In this document: piece by piece, positions 1 through 5,484 of the stretch
Layout of the letters: every line of letters begins with the position of its first letter
How positions within the stretch are numbered: the stretch's first letter is position 1
Source: Psychrobacter sp.
Lineage (GTDB): Bacteria; Pseudomonadota; Gammaproteobacteria; Pseudomonadales; Moraxellaceae
DNA: 7,063 bases
Direction of reading: 5' to 3'
NCBI GenBank assembly: GCA_029264635.1
Contig: JARIAA010000161.1
Coordinates: 1-7,063, forward strand
Notes under the pieces: model-generated
The model's database searches: none
What the model was told of the DNA's origin: nothing
The model's input: the letters and a program-made list of their open reading frames with translations, nothing else
Position numbers and translations under genes: made by a program

Positions 1-288
1 CCAGCAGCCTGATTCTTTTTTTAAAGAGGCAAGTTTATGTCAGCACCACAGCCTAACAAAATCCCTGTTCAGCAGATCGATCTAGATGCCACCAAGCATC
101 GTGTCCATCCGCGCTTTGTAAAGGGGTTTTACCAGAATATCCGTGTGATCACTATGTATGCGCTTTTGGCTGCATTTTTACTATTGCCTTGGCTGCGCTA
201 TAACGGTAGGCAGGCTATTTGGTTCGATGTGCCCTCACAGCAATATTATATATTTGGTTTGACGTTTTTGACCCAAGATTTTTATTAT
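1..288 (+). repeat. Direct tandem repeat, left unit (leader plus ccoG codons 1-84)
   Basis: This segment aligns without gaps to 294-581 at a constant offset of 293 bp. By hand count about 240 of 288 bases match (roughly 83%). Bases 9-50 are identical to 302-343; this 42-bp block holds the leader, the AAAGAGG ribosome binding site (23-29), the ATG and the first 14 coding bases. Beyond it the coding parts differ at 46 of 252 positions, 39 of them silent. Only five bases (289-293) separate the units. The left unit may start before the window. Confidence 0.95.
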
Positions 289-414
289 TTATGCCATCAG
301 ACTGATTCTTTTTTTAAAGAGGCAAGTTTATGTCAGCACCACAATCCAATAGAATTCCCGTCCAGCAGGTTGATCTCGATGCTACTAGACATCGTGTTCA
401 CCCGCGGTTTGTAA
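37..414 (+). pseudogene. ccoG: Truncated ccoG copy (N-terminal 84 codons plus out-of-frame tail)
   Basis: The 125-residue reading frame begins with 84 residues that match the intact downstream CcoG at 77 positions. The seven changes are P6S, K8R, I14V, K20R, V37I, I61L and Q69H (this copy first), mostly conservative. This part covers the cytoplasmic N-terminus and the first membrane segment (about 36-52). After TQDFYY the match stops, and residues 85-125 are junk from reading the leader and start of the intact gene in another frame, ending at TAA 412-414. All cysteine motifs, the other four membrane segments and the C-terminal domain are missing, so it cannot work as CcoG. It keeps a good ribosome binding site (AAAGAGG, 7 nt before the ATG), so it may still be translated. 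The mostly silent divergence suggests it was, or came from, a functional gene until recently. I infer a remnant of a diverged ccoG allele or paralogue. Confidence 0.85.
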
Positions 415-581
415 AGGGTTTTTACCAGAATATTCGTATTATTACTATGTATGCGCTTTTAGCTGCATTCTTATTATTGCCGTGGCTGCGTTATAATGGA
501 CGCCAAGCACTTTGGTTTGATGTGCCATCACAACATTATTATATTTTTGGTCTGACCTTTTTAACTCAAGATTTCTACTAT
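294..581 (+). repeat. Direct tandem repeat, right unit (start of intact ccoG)
   Basis: Right-hand partner of the repeat at 1-288. It carries a TGA (303-305) at the place matching the TGA at 10-12, a seven-T run, the AAAGAGG ribosome binding site (316-322) and the ATG of the intact ccoG at 330. Homology to the left unit ends after codon 84, where the left copy is broken; from there this copy continues as a normal CcoG gene. Confidence 0.95.
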
Positions 582-1739
582 ATTGCAGCGTTTGCCATCA
601 TTTCCGCTTTTACTCTTTTTATGGTAACGGTTTATGCAGGCAGAGTTTGGTGTGGTTACGCTTGCCCGCAAACGATTTGGACACATTTATATCAACATGT
701 TGAAAAATGGGTTATTGGAGATCGTAACAAACGAATCAAGTTTGATAAATCACCCATGGGCCTGACAAAGATATCTAAACGTCTACTAGTGTATTTTATC
801 TGGTTTGTGTTCTCAGTTATAACCGCAGCCACCTTTGTCAGCTATGTCGCAGGCACCGACTATATTTATCATAGCTGGCAGATGGTAGGCTTTATTCCAT
901 TGCCAGACTGGCCTACTTGGATATGGGTCTCGATGTTTATCTTTACCTTTGCCACTTATGCCAATGCAGGCTATATGCGTGAGCAGATGTGTATCCAAAT
1001 CTGTCCTTATGGCCGTTTTCAAAGTGTGATGTTTGATAAAGACACACTTGTGGTTTCCTATGATTATGATCGCGGTGAACCGCGCGGTCCACGTAAAAAA
1101 GGCACCAATCCTGAAGATTTAGGCGACTGTATCGAGTGCCAGATGTGTGTGCAGGTCTGTCCGACTTGTATTGATATTCGTGATGGTTTACAAGTCGCTT
1201 GCATTCAGTGCGCGGCCTGTATCGATGCTTGTAACGAGATTATGGATAAAGTGGGCTATCCACGCGGACTGATTCGCTATACTACAGAACGCCAGTTAGC
1301 GGAGAAAGAAGATACCCGAGTACTTAGCCCTCGCCTTTTTGCTTATTTAGCGTTGCTCGCTGTATTATGCGGCGGGGTTATCTATGCTTTGAGTGGCCGA
1401 GTACCCTTAGAGATTGACATTCGCCGTGACCGTAATCAGTTGTCCTCTATGAATGCTCAAGGCATGATTGAAAATAGTTACATTGTTAAATTAACCAATA
1501 AAACCCAAGATGAGCATATTTATAAAATTACTTTAGAACCAGAAGATGGTTTAAGCTTACAGCTGCGTTTTAACGATGTACCATTAGAAGCGGGTGAAAG
1601 TTTTGATATGCCAGTCAGTATTTATGGTGATCCTGAAATCGTCGATAAAGGTCAAACGCCAGTCACTTTAAATGTCGTTAGTGAAGACGGTAAGTATAAC
1701 GTGAGTAAACAAAATATCTTCACGACGCAAGGTCAGTAA
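330..1739 (+). CDS. ccoG: CcoG/FixG/RdxA family cytochrome c oxidase accessory polyferredoxin
   Basis: A membrane iron-sulfur protein needed for maturation of cbb3-type cytochrome oxidase; the Rhodobacter family member is reported to act as a cupric reductase supplying Cu(I) for the CcoN copper site. The 469 residues are the usual family length. Five hydrophobic segments lie near residues 36-52, 84-102, 152-172, 196-214 and 335-354. CGYACP (C108, C112) and CIQICPYGRF (C221, C225) are the conserved membrane-proximal motifs. Two [4Fe-4S] ferredoxin motifs follow: C267/C270/C273/C277-P and C291/C294/C297/C301. Residues about 360-469 form the periplasmic Ig-like FixG C-terminal domain. The start at 330 is supported by AAAGAGG (316-322) seven bases upstream. 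Its first 84 codons are duplicated just upstream, and the broken copy's frame overlaps this gene's first 85 bases. fixH follows; ccoNOQP is probably further upstream but is not visible. Confidence 0.96.
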   Translation: MSAPQSNRIPVQQVDLDATRHRVHPRFVKGFYQNIRIITMYALLAAFLLLPWLRYNGRQALWFDVPSQHYYIFGLTFLTQDFYYIAAFAIISAFTLFMVTVYAGRVWCGYACPQTIWTHLYQHVEKWVIGDRNKRIKFDKSPMGLTKISKRLLVYFIWFVFSVITAATFVSYVAGTDYIYHSWQMVGFIPLPDWPTWIWVSMFIFTFATYANAGYMREQMCIQICPYGRFQSVMFDKDTLVVSYDYDRGEPRGPRKKGTNPEDLGDCIECQMCVQVCPTCIDIRDGLQVACIQCAACIDACNEIMDKVGYPRGLIRYTTERQLAEKEDTRVLSPRLFAYLALLAVLCGGVIYALSGRVPLEIDIRRDRNQLSSMNAQGMIENSYIVKLTNKTQDEHIYKITLEPEDGLSLQLRFNDVPLEAGESFDMPVSIYGDPEIVDKGQTPVTLNVVSEDGKYNVSKQNIFTTQGQ

Positions 1740-1770
1740 ACGGTTGCTAACCCAGTCTCATAGTTTTTGT

Positions 1771-1797
1771 CAGTCAGTTATTGCTAATAGTTGACTG
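1771..1797 (+). other. Intercistronic stem-loop between ccoG and fixH
   Basis: CAGTCAGTTATT (1771-1782) can pair with 1786-1797 in a 12-bp stem that includes two G-U pairs, around a three-base loop (GCT). No clean run of T follows, so it is not a standard intrinsic terminator. It could slow transcription or protect or process the mRNA between ccoG and fixH. I see no convincing promoter for fixH in this gap, so the two genes are probably co-transcribed. The structure is visible; the role is inference. Confidence 0.4.
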
Positions 1798-1869
1798 GTT
1801 GTTGATTATTATTAACCTGACTACATTTAGCATTCAGGTTCATCAGTTGATATGGTTAATAGGTATTTT

Positions 1870-2451
1870 ATGTCTACTCAAGCACCAAACTTCAAGCATC
1901 AAGACCGTCAGCCATGGTACAAAAACTATATGGTGATTATTTTTGTCATCGGTATGCCAGCTTTTGTAGTGGTCGCTTGCATCTGGTTTGTTTATTACTC
2001 TTATCAGATTCGTGATAGCGTCGTACGTGATGATTGGTATATGGATGGGAAGACGCTCTATCATGATGTGTCACGTGACAAGCTTACTTATGATTTAGAT
2101 CTGCATGGTAAGATGCAGTTTGCCGATAATGGTGATATTACTTTTTATCTAAATTATCCAGAGCAAAGCTTACAAACGGGTAAACTGCTTAACGGACAAC
2201 CGCTGACTTATCCTGACCAATTAGATCTCTCTATCTCTCACGCAACCGATGTCAAAAAGGATCGTGATGTGGTACTAAAACATCAAGAAGGTAACAAGTA
2301 TAGCGCCCAAGTAGATATTGATCCTGTCAAAGCCAAATATTATTTACAAGTCAGTAATGAAGGTAAAGACGATTGGCGCATGCAAGATGTGGCGAAATTA
2401 CCGCGTCCAGAGGTCAGCTTCAATCCTTTAGCGGTATTTTCTGACAACTAG
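1870..2451 (+). CDS. fixH: FixH-like cbb3 oxidase assembly membrane protein
   Basis: FixH proteins are small single-span membrane proteins encoded with ccoG in cbb3 oxidase maturation clusters; their exact role is not settled, though a link to copper delivery is often proposed. From the ATG at 1870 the product is 193 residues. PWYKNY (15-20) precedes one membrane helix (about 21-43). After it comes the family-typical juxtamembrane stretch VVRDDWYMDGKTLYHDVSRD (51-70), then a periplasmic domain of about 120 residues predicted to be beta-rich. I prefer the start at 1870 because AGG at 1861-1863 lies six bases upstream and the protein then opens like the family; an in-frame ATG at 1852 would add six residues but has no clear ribosome binding site. 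It lies 130 bp after ccoG on the same strand. The ccoI and ccoS genes often found next to it are absent here. Confidence 0.87.
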   Translation: MSTQAPNFKHQDRQPWYKNYMVIIFVIGMPAFVVVACIWFVYYSYQIRDSVVRDDWYMDGKTLYHDVSRDKLTYDLDLHGKMQFADNGDITFYLNYPEQSLQTGKLLNGQPLTYPDQLDLSISHATDVKKDRDVVLKHQEGNKYSAQVDIDPVKAKYYLQVSNEGKDDWRMQDVAKLPRPEVSFNPLAVFSDN

Positions 2452-2476
2452 TTTGACTTAGCTAGAGTCGCTCTTG

Positions 2477-2520
2477 AATAAAAAACCCGCTATTAACTAT
2501 TAATAAGCGGGTTTTTTATT
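2477..2520. terminator. Bidirectional intrinsic terminator between fixH and ttcA
   Basis: A perfect 15-bp inverted repeat has arms 2477-2491 and 2506-2520, with the GC-rich core CCCGCT/AGCGGG flanked by a run of six A on the left and six T on the right. The loop can extend the stem by five more pairs (ATTAA/TTAAT) past a single bulged A. It ends both the ccoG-fixH transcript (stop at 2451) and the converging ttcA transcript (stop at 2562). Confidence 0.93.
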
Positions 2521-2561
2521 GCAATAAACTAATGATACTTGAACAATAGCGCTTTAAACTA

Positions 2562-3716
2562 TCAAATAACAGGATTGATTGTCGGGATTTTCTGCGTTAT
2601 GTGGCTTTTTTTTACTGCTTCCTGCCCTGCTTCTATTTGTTCATTACGGGCAAATTTTGGATGAAAAGTTTGTGTCTTTGGTGCTACAGGTAAGCCGATC
2701 TCAGCCAAGCTATCGGTCTGCCCTGCTTGGATATTATCACCCTCAAATAAGCGCTCATTGCTATCACGATCAAGGCTCAATGTTTCAAAATCGAATAACT
2801 CACGATCTGCTAATTGTGATGGTGCCACATTTTGCATGGCTTTGAAGATAGAAGCCAGACGCTGCGGATGGGCATCATCCCATTCGCGTAGCATATCATT
2901 AATAATTGCTCGCTGTAGATTGGTTTGGCTACCGCATAAATTACAAGGAATAATGGGAAACGCTTTTAAGCGTGCATATTCGATGATGTCTTTTTCTTCA
3001 ACGTAGGCCAGCGGACGTATAAGCAGGTTTTGTTTATCATCGCTGAGCAGTTTTGGTGGCATCGATTTTAGCGCGCCACCATGGAATAGATTTAAAAAGA
3101 AAGTGGCGAGCATATCATCGCGGTGGTGGCCAAGGGCAATTTTAGTTGCGCCAATTTGTTTGGCAAAACCATATAGTGAGCCACGGCGCAAACGTGAACA
3201 GGCCGAACAGTAGGTTTTACCTTCTGGCACTACGCTTTTGACAATGCTATAAGTATCTTTTTCTAAAATATAATGGGCAATGCCTTGCTCATTTAAGTAA
3301 TTGGGCAAAACATCCTCAGGATAACCTGGTTGCTTTTGATCGAGATTGACTGCGACGATATCGAAGTTGATGGGCGCAATACGCTTCAATAGCAGCAAAA
3401 TATCAAGCAGCGTATAACTGTCCTTGCCACCTGACACACAAACCATCACAACATCGCCATCTTCGACCATATTAAAATCACGAATTGCCCACGATACTTG
3501 GCGGCGCAGCTTTTTTTGTAGCGTGCGAAATCGTGCAGAATCCGCAGGCGCTTGTACGTCAGCTTGCTCATTACCTAAATCTACTTTAATATTTACGTCA
3601 TCATCTTCTATATCATAAAGGTCAGACTCTACGGTATGACTATCAAAGTCAGTATTAGCAGACAATTGGTCGAACTGAGACATCATTTGTGGTATAAATA
3701 AGGGCGCTGCGGTCAT
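2562..3716 (-). CDS. ttcA: tRNA 2-thiocytidine(32) synthetase TtcA
   Basis: TtcA is a cytoplasmic, ATP-dependent, [4Fe-4S] enzyme that thiolates cytidine 32 in the anticodon loop of a subset of tRNAs. The 384-residue product has the PP-loop SGGKDS (95-100), the CSAC pair (C170, C173) followed by RLRRGSLYGFA, the GHHRDD motif (196-201), and CNLCGSQ (C258, C261). C170, C173 and C258 correspond to the three cluster ligands known in E. coli. The catalytic core spans about 63-300. It is longer than the roughly 310-residue E. coli enzyme: an acidic, low-complexity N-terminal extension (about 1-60) and a polar C-terminal tail (about 310-384) are added. The start at 3716 is the longest choice; ATG codons at residues 11 and 12 are alternatives, and no site has a strong ribosome binding sequence. 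It is divergent from queC. Confidence 0.95.
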   Translation of the reverse strand: MTAAPLFIPQMMSQFDQLSANTDFDSHTVESDLYDIEDDDVNIKVDLGNEQADVQAPADSARFRTLQKKLRRQVSWAIRDFNMVEDGDVVMVCVSGGKDSYTLLDILLLLKRIAPINFDIVAVNLDQKQPGYPEDVLPNYLNEQGIAHYILEKDTYSIVKSVVPEGKTYCSACSRLRRGSLYGFAKQIGATKIALGHHRDDMLATFFLNLFHGGALKSMPPKLLSDDKQNLLIRPLAYVEEKDIIEYARLKAFPIIPCNLCGSQTNLQRAIINDMLREWDDAHPQRLASIFKAMQNVAPSQLADRELFDFETLSLDRDSNERLFEGDNIQAGQTDSLAEIGLPVAPKTQTFHPKFARNEQIEAGQEAVKKSHITQKIPTINPVI

Positions 3717-3816
3717 AAACTACTCTATATCTTTACAAGGATGATTTTAGCTTAAAGCACTTTGCAGTAAACTTGAGCATAAAGTGAATGACTGCTGATA
3801 CTTTAAAACAGCGATG

Positions 3817-3825
3817 ATTATAACA
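3817..3825 (-). promoter_or_regulatory. Extended -10 promoter candidate for ttcA
   Basis: Read on the minus strand, this is TGTTATAAT, a perfect extended -10 element (TGnTATAAT). I find no good -35 box at normal spacing, which fits an extended -10 promoter. Transcription would start near 3810, leaving a 5' leader of about 94 bases before the ttcA ATG. Confidence 0.55.
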
Positions 3826-3913
3826 AAAAATGCTTTCAAGCTTATACTGGTTCCCAAAACTTATCGTCTTTATGCTTCTCTTCTTCATGTTTCTATAATA
3901 ATAGAAGTATTTT

Positions 3914-3922
3914 TGCTAAAAT
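3914..3922 (+). promoter_or_regulatory. Extended -10 promoter candidate for queC
   Basis: TGCTAAAAT is an extended -10 (TGn plus TAAAAT). Transcription would start near 3929, about 22 bases before the queC ATG at 3951. A second -10-like TATAAT lies at 3894-3899. Neither has a convincing -35 box. The ribosome binding site before queC is weak (AT-rich, no clear GGAG). Confidence 0.45.
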
Positions 3923-3950
3923 AGCCGTTTTTCCTACTTTAATAATAGAC

Positions 3951-4736
3951 ATGACTATGACTAACGGTACGACGCAAACTCCTGGTAAGAACCCAGAAAA
4001 CGATACTGACTTGAATGGACTTTACAAAAGTCAAAATGCCGTGGTGCTCTTATCAGGTGGGCTTGATTCCGTAACTTGTTTGTATTGGGCAAAGGCACAT
4101 TATGCTTCTGTGACGGCGGTCAGTTTTAACTATGGTCAGCGTCACAATAGTGAGCTTGTCGCTGCCAAAGCCATCGCCAAGCGCGTAGCAGTTAATCATC
4201 GCATTATTGATATCGACATTGCTCAGCTTGGTGGCTCGTCGCTAACTGATCATAGTATGAGCATTCCTGACGGCGATGCTAATAAATTTCCCAATAAAAA
4301 ATACGACAAGATTGACAATGACACTATCCCAAATACCTATGTACCTGCACGTAACACTATCTTCTTATCTTACGCTTTGGCAGTAGCAGAAGTAACAGAT
4401 GCTACTCATATCGTCATTGGGGTAAGCTCTGTCGATTATTCAGGCTACCCTGACTGCCGTCCTGAATATATTGCTGCTTTTGAACAGATGGCAAATCTTG
4501 CCACTAAGGCTGGGGTAACTGGTCACCGTTTGAGTATCCAGACACCGCTACAAAGACTTTCCAAAGCCCAAACGATTGAGCTTGGTTTGTCGTTTGGCAT
4601 TGACTATGGGCAAACAATTTCTTGTTATCAAGCAGATATAGACGGTCTTGCGTGCGGTATTTGTGACAGCTGCGTCCTACGCCGTCAAGGCTTTATCCAA
4701 GCTGGGGCTGCCGACCCTACGCATTATAAAACTTAA
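3951..4736 (+). CDS. queC: 7-cyano-7-deazaguanine (preQ0) synthase QueC
   Basis: QueC uses ATP and ammonia to convert 7-carboxy-7-deazaguanine to preQ0, the last step before reduction to preQ1 in queuosine synthesis for tRNA position 34. The 261-residue product shows the PP-loop SGGLDS (35-40), the SFNYGQRH segment (58-65), YVPARNTIFLSYAL (130-143), SSVDYSGYPDCRPEY (159-173) and the zinc site C225/C235/C238/C241 in the CGICDSC context. Compared with E. coli QueC it has about 27 extra residues at the N-terminus and an extra polar loop near 106-126. The start could be ATG 3951 or ATG 3957, two codons later; 3951 is the first after the predicted promoter. No other queuosine gene is adjacent, and I see no clear intrinsic terminator after its stop. 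Confidence 0.96.
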   Translation: MTMTNGTTQTPGKNPENDTDLNGLYKSQNAVVLLSGGLDSVTCLYWAKAHYASVTAVSFNYGQRHNSELVAAKAIAKRVAVNHRIIDIDIAQLGGSSLTDHSMSIPDGDANKFPNKKYDKIDNDTIPNTYVPARNTIFLSYALAVAEVTDATHIVIGVSSVDYSGYPDCRPEYIAAFEQMANLATKAGVTGHRLSIQTPLQRLSKAQTIELGLSFGIDYGQTISCYQADIDGLACGICDSCVLRRQGFIQAGAADPTHYKT

Positions 4737-4858
4737 TCCCAACACCAGACTGAACTTAAGTTAATATCTAACGCTAAGATGGAAAGTATCAAATACAGTT
4801 TTGGTAACATATAAGCGTAACATTTAATTGCATCAAGACAGCAAGCGCGTGGTGTTTT
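4737..4858. other. Intergenic stretch after queC with no recognised gene
   Basis: I find no open frame worth calling and no intrinsic terminator with a T-run. The only structures are a perfect 10-bp palindrome AACTTAAGTT (4753-4762) and a weak, widely spaced ACGCT/AGCGT pair. queC transcription may therefore end by another mechanism or run into the next gene. Confidence 0.5.
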
Positions 4859-4886
4859 TTGACAACGATAATTGCTATGGTATAAA
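4859..4886 (+). promoter_or_regulatory. Strong sigma70-type promoter upstream of the small exported protein gene
   Basis: A perfect -35 box TTGACA (4859-4864) is separated by 16 bp from a near-consensus -10 box TATAAA (4881-4886), with a T run just upstream. Transcription is predicted to start around 4892-4893. This leaves a leader of roughly 115 bases before the gene at 5009. A weak hairpin (AATACT 4932-4937 with AGTATT 4949-4954) lies in that leader. Confidence 0.75.
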
Positions 4887-4891
4887 TCTTT

Positions 4892-4975
4892 ATGTCGCTA
4901 TCAGATGATATTGCACAGAAAAACTTAAATGAATACTTAGCTCATACGAGTATTACTTATTTGGCGTTGTTTTAG
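4892..4975 (+). CDS. Possible 27-residue mini-ORF in the leader (unverified)
   Basis: An ATG at 4892 opens a 27-codon frame starting MSLSDDIAQK and ending at TAG 4973-4975. Its ATG coincides with the predicted transcription start of the promoter at 4859-4886, so it would have to be read as a leaderless message; no ribosome binding site can precede it on that transcript. It ends 33 bases before the next gene's ATG, so it could act as a leader peptide. I recognise no family, and chance occurrence in AT-rich DNA is a serious alternative. Confidence 0.2.
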   Translation: MSLSDDIAQKNLNEYLAHTSITYLALF

Positions 4976-5008
4976 CCTACATACGCTCATCTTTACAAGA
5001 GAATATTT

Positions 5009-5338
5009 ATGAAGTTATTAAAGATACTACCTTTAGCCATCATAGGTTTTATAGCAATACCGCAAGCAAATGCTGCCGATATCAAACAGGAAAATATTAA
5101 TACCTGTATCAACGGCGCGGTCAAATATAAAGTCGCTGATAAAAGTACGGCGACTAAGCTCTGTAACTGTACCATCGGTGTACGCAGTAATATGACTATC
5201 GGTCAGATGTGGGAAATTGAGAGCTACGCAAAGGATAAAAAAGACCCATCAGGCCTACCTTACGTAAAAAAAATGCAAAAAGACTTGCAACAGTGTACCC
5301 AAGGCCTAGACTTAAAGCAGCCTCAAAAACCTGCTTAA
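5009..5338 (+). CDS. Small exported four-cysteine protein of unknown function
   Basis: The product is 109 residues. Residues 1-22 form a clear Sec signal peptide: basic start MKLLK, hydrophobic core, and an ANA/A cleavage site after A22. The predicted mature protein (about 87 residues) is polar and lysine-rich, with exactly four cysteines: C33, C52, C54 (CNC) and C96. An even number after export suggests two disulfide bonds. The centre (about 55-75) and the region before C96 look helical. I do not recognise the family; a periplasmic or secreted role is inferred only from the signal peptide. The start is supported by AAGAGA shortly upstream, a strong promoter lies about 120 bases before it, and a terminator follows, so it is probably its own transcription unit. 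Confidence 0.85.
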   Translation: MKLLKILPLAIIGFIAIPQANAADIKQENINTCINGAVKYKVADKSTATKLCNCTIGVRSNMTIGQMWEIESYAKDKKDPSGLPYVKKMQKDLQQCTQGLDLKQPQKPA

Positions 5339-5365
5339 ATCTTTCACTAAATATACATCATCTAT

Positions 5366-5391
5366 AAGACTGGCAAGTGTCAGTCTTTTTT
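5366..5391 (+). terminator. Intrinsic terminator after the small exported protein gene
   Basis: AAGACTG (5366-5372) pairs with CAGTCTT (5381-5387) around an eight-base loop, and a T run continues to 5391. It lies 28 bases after the stop codon at 5338, placed to end that transcript before the peroxiredoxin gene. Confidence 0.8.
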
Positions 5392-5422
5392 ATTAAAAAA
5401 CGTAAAGACTTAAACTTATCTA

Positions 5423-5449
5423 TTATTTCTGCTAATCTAATAGAAATAA
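5423..5449 (+). promoter_or_regulatory. Peroxiredoxin promoter candidate with inverted repeat over the -10 region
   Basis: TGCTAATCT (5430-5438) is an extended -10 candidate, with a poor -35 (TTAAAC, 5410-5415) 17 bp upstream. It is flanked by an exact 8-bp inverted repeat, TTATTTCT (5423-5430) and AGAAATAA (5442-5449), with 11 bp between the arms. The position is right for an operator, but no known regulator's site is recognised, and AT-rich arms can arise by chance. Confidence 0.35.
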
Positions 5450-5484
5450 ACTCATAAACGAGCAATACTTACAAGGAATTTGCC

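Noticed and set aside
1..12. Three codons (CCA GCA GCC) followed by TGA, possibly the end of an upstream gene such as ccoP
   Set aside because: Three codons cannot identify a gene. The matching position in the second repeat (CCA TCA GAC TGA, 294-305) is intriguing, but a TGA in one of three frames is expected by chance.
813..1022. Minus-strand open frame of 69 codons inside ccoG
   Set aside because: It lies wholly opposite a strongly supported gene, has no recognisable domain and no ribosome binding site worth noting.
1791..1827. TTGACT as a -35 box for a separate fixH promoter
   Set aside because: No -10-like sequence is found at 15-19 bp spacing, and the hexamer is part of the stem-loop at 1771-1797.
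1843..2064. Minus-strand open frame of 73 codons opposite the start of fixH
   Set aside because: It overlaps fixH antisense and has no family features; it is a shadow of the real gene.
2579..3006. Two overlapping plus-strand open frames opposite the 3' half of ttcA
   Set aside because: ttcA has full motif support on the other strand. A hydrophobic start in the first frame resembles a signal peptide only by composition.
4753..4762. Palindrome AACTTAAGTT after queC
   Set aside because: It is short and AT-rich with no T run and no loop, so it is neither a terminator nor a recognisable operator.
4993..5175. Minus-strand open frame of 60 codons, hydrophobic
   Set aside because: It is the antisense image of the signal-peptide region of the small exported protein; that gene has a promoter, ribosome binding site and terminator in the right places.
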